This document shows positions 58,115 to 64,000 of a DNA stretch of 64,000 nucleotides, one piece after another (within the stretch, counting starts at the first letter, position 1; each line of letters starts with the position of its first letter). The notes below the pieces were generated by a model. That model was not told where the DNA came from. It saw only the letters and a list, made by a program, of their open reading frames with translations, and did no database searches. A program made the position numbers and the translations under genes. This DNA comes from Podospora comata (lineage: Eukaryota; Ascomycota; Sordariomycetes; Sordariales; Podosporaceae), in the NCBI GenBank assembly GCA_017354895.1, contig CP071493.1, positions 8,370,001 to 8,434,000 of the forward strand, written 5' to 3'.

Positions 58115-59518
58115 TCACCGCACCTACACAATACACCACTTACCGAGATGATGGATAGGCGAAGCGGTGAGCGTGCAGAGCTCGCTTCCTCGGTTTCTGA
58201 TCTGGTCCAAGAGAGCCCCCTGGACTTCGCAACCAAAACAGTGGCCGGTGAAAGCAACGTTGACGGCAGGCTCTATGCGACCGTCCTCCGGACCCTTTCC
58301 CCGGAGCCTCGGCCTCGCCTCGAAGCGCCCGTTCGCTGTTGCTAACTTTGGTGCTCGGTTCTTTTGCCGCACAGGTCGACGACAAACAAAAGTATGCCGG
58401 TATAGTGGGATCATGAGCGCCCGGCCGTATCGTGCTCACTCGGACTTTGAAGGGTCCCCGCTCGCTGGTAGCTTGCTGCCCGTCCCCCACGAACAGGACG
58501 GGACGGCCCTGCCGGGTGTGTCTACCGGTTGGACGCTGACGTTGGTGATGTGGTCCGAGCATGACAACGGGAAGCTTAACAAGGTAGGGGGAGCAGCGGA
58601 TGTAGCAGCTTGACAGCTGTGTGGTAGGGACGGGGAGCTTACAAGCGAGCATGTTTTGAGCCGCCCTCTGCCCTGGTGTCGTCATCGTCGGATCCGTTTC
58701 CCCATATGTTGCTAGATGGGCATTGGTCTGCTGTCGTCATCTAGCTTTTAATACACGCGGTAAGAGAATAGATGAAGAGGTCCAACTGCCGGTTTCATAC
58801 GTCGTTGATCCCCCCCAGACGGGACAAAATATATTCAGATAGATACAGATCCGTCCAAAAAGGGGTTTGATAGAAACAGCCCAACGCGCCTCGAGAAGCA
58901 TATACTCCCTGCGGGGAGGCATGATATCAGACGAGTCCCCTACCTATGCTACTGTCAGACGGCACGGTGCTTTGACCCTTGAGCAAGTATCTATACATAT
59001 ACATCTAGAGTCGAACCGCTACCTCTTCATGACCATCAGCCATTACCTAATCTTTTGCCAATGTCTATAAGGGAAAATCTAACCACCAAGCACGCCTTTT
59101 CCTTCGGTATCACAACATTTAAGTCATCAAAAACACACAGGCTGACTTGTCTGGTATCATGTGTGAAGAGATGGCCTTTAGGCTACCAAAAGACCCCCGT
59201 GGTTCATGCTGCTGTGTCACCGAAGTCAAGCCGAGGGCAGTGTAACCATTGCTGTACGTGAGTTGTAAACCGAGCATTTTCTGCATCGTCATCTTCCTCC
59301 TGCTGCGGCTGCTTCTAACTTGCTTGCTGGATACTGCGGGACTACTACTGTCGTGTCCCGCTTACATCATACTTCTGCATCTTCGGCCACCCCGTCTTCT
59401 GGGCAATAGTTCTTTTTCATCATGTAATATCTCGACTCGTTGACCCCCCTGTTTGATCACAGACATTTCTTCCACACCACGCTCCCAATGTTCCTTTATG
59501 CTGTAGAATTTTGACAAG

Positions 59519-61546
59519 TTAGAAGGTGCTTGTAGCCAACCGACTGGCCGCATTTCTCGCATCGACCCTGTCCTCGTCGTCCTCTTCCGCTAAACCCGGC
59601 AGATTCCCAGCCACCGAACCGCCGCCACCGCTCAACGCCCGCGTCCTTGCCCCCTGATCGTGACCGCCCTCTCCGCCTTCCTCCCCTTCCTCGGAAACGC
59701 TGCCAGCCATAAAGCTTCCCGAGACACTCCTGCTCATGTTGCTGTCGTGCCGTCTAGGAACACCACTCCAGGCGTCGCCCTTGGGTCCCTGGGAGGTAGC
59801 CATGCTGACCCGTCTGACAGGCGGATGAGCCTCTCTCCCGAGACGCGAGAGCCCACCGCTAGAGTCGATCGCTCGAATGTCGGGTCGCACAGACTCGAGG
59901 AGTGCCAGTGTGCGCCTTTCAGCTTCAATTTCGCGAATCACGTATTCACGGATGGAGAGCCGTAGATCGGCTGCCGTGCGAGCGAACCACTTGCGCCGTT
60001 CGTGAACCAAATTTTGTGTGACGCGGGTGGTCTTTTGGTAGAGTGCCGTTTCTGTCTCACGCGCTTCGTGCAGGGCGCCGATGGCCTCGTCGACTTTCTC
60101 GCGGCGGACATTGGAGGAGGCTTTGAGGCGGTCGGCCGCGTTGAGTTTGCTGCGGGTTTGCTCCTGGGCTTGGAGGAACTCGCGAATCAAAATTTGGCGG
60201 TTCGTGAGGGTCTCCTTGACGATGAAGGCATCCTGAGAGTGGTATTGGAAGGGGTCACCAATGGTGGTAGCCTCAGCTGTTGCTTGGGCGGCGTGGAAGT
60301 CGCCGACGGTCTGGACGATCTTGCCTAGCTTGCGATAGGCATTCGCTAGCCCTGGATGGAGCTCTTGAACGTGCATGTTGCCAATTTTGACGCCAAAGTC
60401 GGATTCGGCAAGTCCGAGACCTAGAGTTCATCGTCAGAGATTTGGGTTTCCTTGACCGTAGCAAAGAACAGTCGGGCACATACCTCTGCGTGACTTGACA
60501 AGCTTGTCAACCTTGTGCCCGGCATCCATCGCTCCCAGATAAAATAGCTTGACAATGGGGCGGGCCTCCTGCAGCTCAGGAGTGTCATCTGGGGGCGGGG
60601 CAAACTGCTTCAAGATCTTTCTGCGCACACCAGTTGCCGGCTGCTTCTTTTTTACCATGGGGCTGTAGCCGAAATCGCTCTCCACAAAAAGCACCATTTC
60701 AGGATCTCTGGCCAACACCTCGCTGCTGCAGACGTAGTTGAACCACCGCTGGAGGAGCGCCTTGACACGAATCTCATCCTCCTCGGTGCCCGCACCGGCG
60801 GATGTCAAAGCTGGCGGTACCGCCGGCACAATAGCCTCGGGGTTGGCCGAGATCAAGTGCTCGGCAAGCTTGATGAATTCAGAGTGGAGACGGCGTACAT
60901 CACGGTACTGTGTCGTTCTAAAGGCAGGGAAGTTTGTCTTTTTCTTGTAAGCATCCGTCTTGTTCCTAACGACGTATAACCAAGAAAGGGGCCGTACATG
61001 TACATCAAATCTCAAAATAGGATCCTTCCTTCCCGTCCGTTCCAGCCCAGTGATCTTGGCCTGCAATTTGAACTGGGGCGCCTGCGATCGCCGGGGCTGC
61101 TGCTGTTGCGGCCGGTCTTGACCCTGGGGTGCCCCTTCGGCCGCAGGATTTTGCGATTGTTGCTGCTGCTGATGCTGATCTTGAGGTCCTGGAGATAATG
61201 GCCCATGGTCGCCAGCCCCTGAAGCGTGGTTTTCCGTGTAATGCTGGACGCCGCCCGGCTCGTCCATACTGGGCTCCACGCCATGGGATTCGGCAGCTGA
61301 GACAGTGCTCGCAGTGTCTGGTCTCTTATAATCAGAATCGCTTGCGCCGAACCCGCCATCGTCGTGGAGACCATTGTTGGAGCTCTGGGAGGGGAATCGG
61401 TAACGGGAGGGCGGGGCATCGCCCGTCAGCCCGGCGATGCTGGAGCCGAAGCCGGTCTGCTCCTGTCTGGGCGAGGAACTGGGAGAGTTACCCCAAGGCG
61501 AAGCCTCGGCAGCATGATCGTCTTGTATCGATGCGCTGTAGTCCAT
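59519..61546 (-). CDS. vps17: Retromer SNX-BAR subunit Vps17
   Basis: Vps17 dimerises with Vps5 on endosomes and shapes retromer tubules that recycle cargo to the Golgi. My model has exons 61546-60998, 60937-60484 and 60420-59519, giving 634 aa. The N-terminal 155 residues are acidic, Ser/Gln-rich and disordered. The PX domain spans about 158-275 (FKLQAKITGLERTG, FRTTQYRDVRRLHSEF, PAVPPALTSAGAGTEEDE, LFVESDFGYSP). The BAR domain follows at about 330-520 (NAYRKLGKIVQTVGDFHAAQ, SIREYVIREIEAERRTLALL). A Gly/Ser-rich tail ends the protein. The 63-nt second intron (GTATGT...CTCTAG) contains a stop in frame and must be removed. The 60-nt first intron is inferred from the gap it makes in the PX domain (own entry). 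The ATG has context GCCATGGAC. Confidence 0.92.
60938..60997 (-). other. Probable stopless 60-nt intron inside the Vps17 PX domain
   Basis: Donor GTACGG, a GCTTAC branch-like site and acceptor AAAAAG (a CAAG six bases upstream would also keep phase). Unspliced, it adds 20 residues (VRPLSWLYVVRNKTDAYKKK) within the PX fold. Removed, the text reads RFDVH/TNFPAFRTTQYRDVRR, which is how I remember other fungal Vps17 proteins. Pattern-based inference. Confidence 0.65.
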
Positions 61547-62272
61547 GGCGGTTTATTATGTGGTTCGAACTAAGATATGCGGATGTTCTGTTGAGATGAC
61601 GTGGGAGGTCTAATTATTGCGCAGTTGTTGGGAAGCTTGTCGGTCCCGGCAATGACGTGCGGTGACTGGGGAGCTCTTGGAGGGAGTGGCCGGGCCACAA
61701 TAGCAAGTGTTTCTGATAATTCAACTCGTTTCGATCCAGGTAACTTGGCCAGTCGCACGTCGTCGTTGTGGCCGTATAGCGTAGCGTGGCGTGTCCAGAG
61801 TGAAGCAGCTGAGGTGAGGTTGGATGTGACCGCGGGTGGCTTGTGTCGTTCGGCGCCTTGCTCCCTCTGGAAACAGTGGAAATGGAAGCGCCAAGCGATC
61901 TATGGCTGGGATTTGGGAGCGGGGTACGCACGGTCCACCTGAAGCTCGCAGCATGAGCTCCTGTCCTAAAGCTACCCTGCCTGACTGCTCTAAAAATCGA
62001 AACTCAGTTCAGAGACAGCTCTGTTGTTCAAGATCTCCGAGTGAGAAAATCAACAGCTGTCCTTCTGGCTACGTCTTCTTTTAGTCTAGAGGCATGGTCC
62101 CCTTCCCTTCGTTCAACAGGACCTAAGCAGTAAGCTCGGCAGCTTGGTATGCAGAGCTGATTGGCTGCTGACTCGTTGACTGAAGCTATCCTCGGGTTGG
62201 TAGTTTATCTCTTGTGGGCTCACAGCATACCTGGTATCGAACAAGCTGAGCCGAAGGGATCAAAGCTTGGGA
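61547..62272. promoter_or_regulatory. Divergent intergenic region, vps17 / mef2
   Basis: These 726 bp lie between divergent start codons and must hold both promoters. I see no further gene or recognisable site. Confidence 0.5.
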
Positions 62273-64000
62273 ATGTTCACCACCGTCTCATCCCATGCCT
62301 GCCGCCACGGCCAGGGGAAGCTCTTGCTTCGTCTCTTAGTTCTAAAAAATGCCCGGCTGTGCAATTCCAACAGCTCAATCGGAAAAGGCATCAGGAGCTA
62401 TGCAACCGAACATGCTCACCATGAGGCGAGGATTGAGAACATCCGCAACATTGGCATCATTGCCCACGTTGATGCTGGCAAGACTACGACTACGGAACGC
62501 ATGCTCTATCACAGCGGCCGTACAAGGCATATTGGAAGTATGCTTTGGACCATTCCGCCCACTCCCCGGTGGTAGTCACAGATATTGACAGCCTTTAGAT
62601 GTTGACCACGGCAATACCACGACAGATTTCCTTCCCATGGAAAGGGAGAGAGGAATCACCATTCAATCAGCTGCTGTGACTTTTCAATGGCCACCAAAAT
62701 CCGTCTTACCCAACGGTCAGGAGTCAAAAACCATCAACCTCATCGACACCCCTGGCCATCAGGATTTTCGTTACGAGGTCGACCGTTGTCTGCCTATCCT
62801 CGACGGTGCCGTCTGTATCATGGATGGTGTAAAAGGGGTTGAAACCCATACCGAGCGCGTCTGGCAGTCGGCCCATCTTTCTAACATCCCCAGACTCTTG
62901 TATGTGAACAAGCTCGATCGCGACGGTGCTTCCTTCAAGCGAGCAGTTCAAGAGGCGGCGGCCAGGCTCAAAACCTGGCCTTTGCTCTGCCAGATTCCCT
63001 GGTGGCAAAAAGACGAATTCGTTGGTGTTATCGATGTCATTCATGAAGTTGGCCTCAGATTCTCCAAGAATTCTGGTGCCATGACGGTGGTACCGAAGGA
63101 GACCCTCGCCACACACAACCCTGCCCTCAAGGATGAGATGGAGAAGGCCCGTCTCCAGTTGATTGACAAGCTCTCGGACCAGGATGAAGGCATTATGGAA
63201 GAGTATCTCGAACGTGACATCAATGTGTCTTCCGGAACGATCAAAAAGGCTATCCGCCGGCTAATCATCGATGGAGAGGCCAAGTTCACCCCAGTGTTTG
63301 CTGGCTCAAGCCTGACCAACATCGGCGTTCAACCTCTACTTGAAGCTGTGGTTGACTACCTCCCGAACCCTTCTGAGCGGCCAGAGTTGCGTCTCATTAC
63401 AGGTTCCAAGACCGTCACGTTCTCTGAATTCATGGAGACGGCCCCGAAGAAGAAAGGCGCCCCGCACCAAAAGCCAGAACCAGTATTGTCGGTATCTCAC
63501 GTCTTCAAGGTGGTGGATAGCGGGGCACGAGGCTTGATGAGCTGGGTACGCACATATCATGGCAGTCTCAGCAGAAGCAGCCACATGTGGAACAGCAACA
63601 TGCACGTCTTTGAGAAGCCGCAAAACATCATGCATGTTTCTGCCAAGGATTACCACGACATCCAAACCCTTCCAACCGGGCACATCGGGGCCATGACTGG
63701 CCTCAAACAAGCACGCACTGGAGACACGTTGTTGACATTCCCGGGCCACCAAGCACAGGCTCCCGAGGCGTACAGGAGCGTTCGCATCAAAGCCCCGGAG
63801 ACCCCTCCAGCGGTCGCCTTCATCTCGATCGAACCATATACCAAGACAGCTGGCGACAAGATCGTGGATGCCCTCCAACGTCTCTCCAGAGAGGACCCAA
63901 GTATTAGATGGCACAAGGACGAAAGATCGGAGCAGCTCATTCTTTCTGGCATGGGGCTTCTCCACCTCGAGATCGCCCAAGACCGCCTTTTAACGCATTA
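62273..64000 (+). CDS. mef2: Mitochondrial elongation factor G2 / ribosome-releasing factor 2 (Mef2), C-terminus beyond window
   Basis: Mef2 (human GFM2) is a mitochondrial GTPase that splits ribosomes together with the recycling factor. Exons are 62273-62537 and 62599 onwards; 555 residues are present of an expected 800 or so. The 61-nt intron has donor GTATGC and acceptor CTTTAG and joins RHIG to [13 protein letters not shown]. The first 45 residues are basic, rich in Ser/Arg/Leu and end IRSYA, a plausible mitochondrial presequence cleavage site. GTPase motifs: AHVDAGKT at 64-71 (G1), [14 protein letters not shown] (G2/switch I), DTPGH at 138-142 (G3) and NKLD at 192-195 (G4). Domain 2 and the [10 protein letters not shown] motif of domain 3 follow. 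The stretch [11 protein letters not shown] replaces the usual GMGELHLEI, a common variation. Close relatives are Mef1/EF-G1, but the [17 protein letters not shown] spacing fits Mef2 better. Confidence 0.93.

Larger units (their letters stand above)
53726..59518. other. 5.8-kb non-coding stretch upstream of polyol dehydrogenase
   Basis: No gene is supported. A 389-codon minus-strand frame at 54610-55779 opens from TTG, lacks an early ATG and has no domain, so it was not called. The part next to 53725 is the dehydrogenase promoter, with two CreA-type sites at 53825-53845. A cluster of TACCTAGGTA-like palindromes lies at 55796-55875 and a 10-bp perfect inverted repeat at 58080-58114. The last few hundred bases probably belong to the Vps17 3' UTR. 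Confidence 0.55.

Overview
The window comes from a filamentous ascomycete, most likely a sordariomycete. This is an inference from short introns (about 47-75 nt, with two longer ones) carrying GTAAGT/GTATGT donors and CTAAC-like branch sites, Kozak-type starts, fungal versions of every recognised protein, and GC-balanced intergenic DNA full of microsatellites. The species cannot be fixed from the sequence alone. I see no sign of bacterial, viral or transposon coding.

Layout. A dense housekeeping block lies at 1-8138: the splicing factor Cef1/Cdc5 (minus, running off the left edge), the COMPASS subunit Ash2/Bre2 (CclA type) and tubulin cofactor D. From 8139 to 32733 the DNA is gene-poor (24.6 kb). 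It holds only an unrecognised conserved-looking protein (14471-15772), a GH76 alpha-1,6-mannanase-like enzyme (18450-19643) and a tiny protein with three CxxC pairs (26104-26268). The rest is microsatellite, polypurine and Z-DNA-like sequence without supportable genes.

A second dense block lies at 32734-53725: the inositol pyrophosphate kinase/phosphatase Vip1/Asp1 (minus), the SSU-processome protein Utp21 (plus), a YAT-type amino acid permease (minus), a Cys/His-headed coiled-coil protein (plus), a disordered protein with a small conserved-looking C-terminal domain (minus), COP9 signalosome subunit 6 (plus) and a zinc-dependent polyol dehydrogenase (minus). After a 5.8-kb gap, the retromer SNX-BAR protein Vps17 (minus) and mitochondrial EF-G2/Mef2 (plus, running off the right edge) close the window.

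The genes do not form one pathway. They are mostly single-copy core cellular functions: splicing, H3K4 methylation, tubulin folding, inositol pyrophosphate signalling, ribosome biogenesis, the signalosome, endosomal recycling and mitochondrial ribosome recycling. A few metabolic and orphan genes are interspersed. I did not find a convincing new system. The most useful observations are gene-model ones: a probable GC-AG intron in cofactor D, and three introns whose length is a multiple of three and that lack stops, so they are silently translated if left in (cofactor D, polyol dehydrogenase, Vps17). The orphan proteins and several unusual DNA structures are also worth a look.
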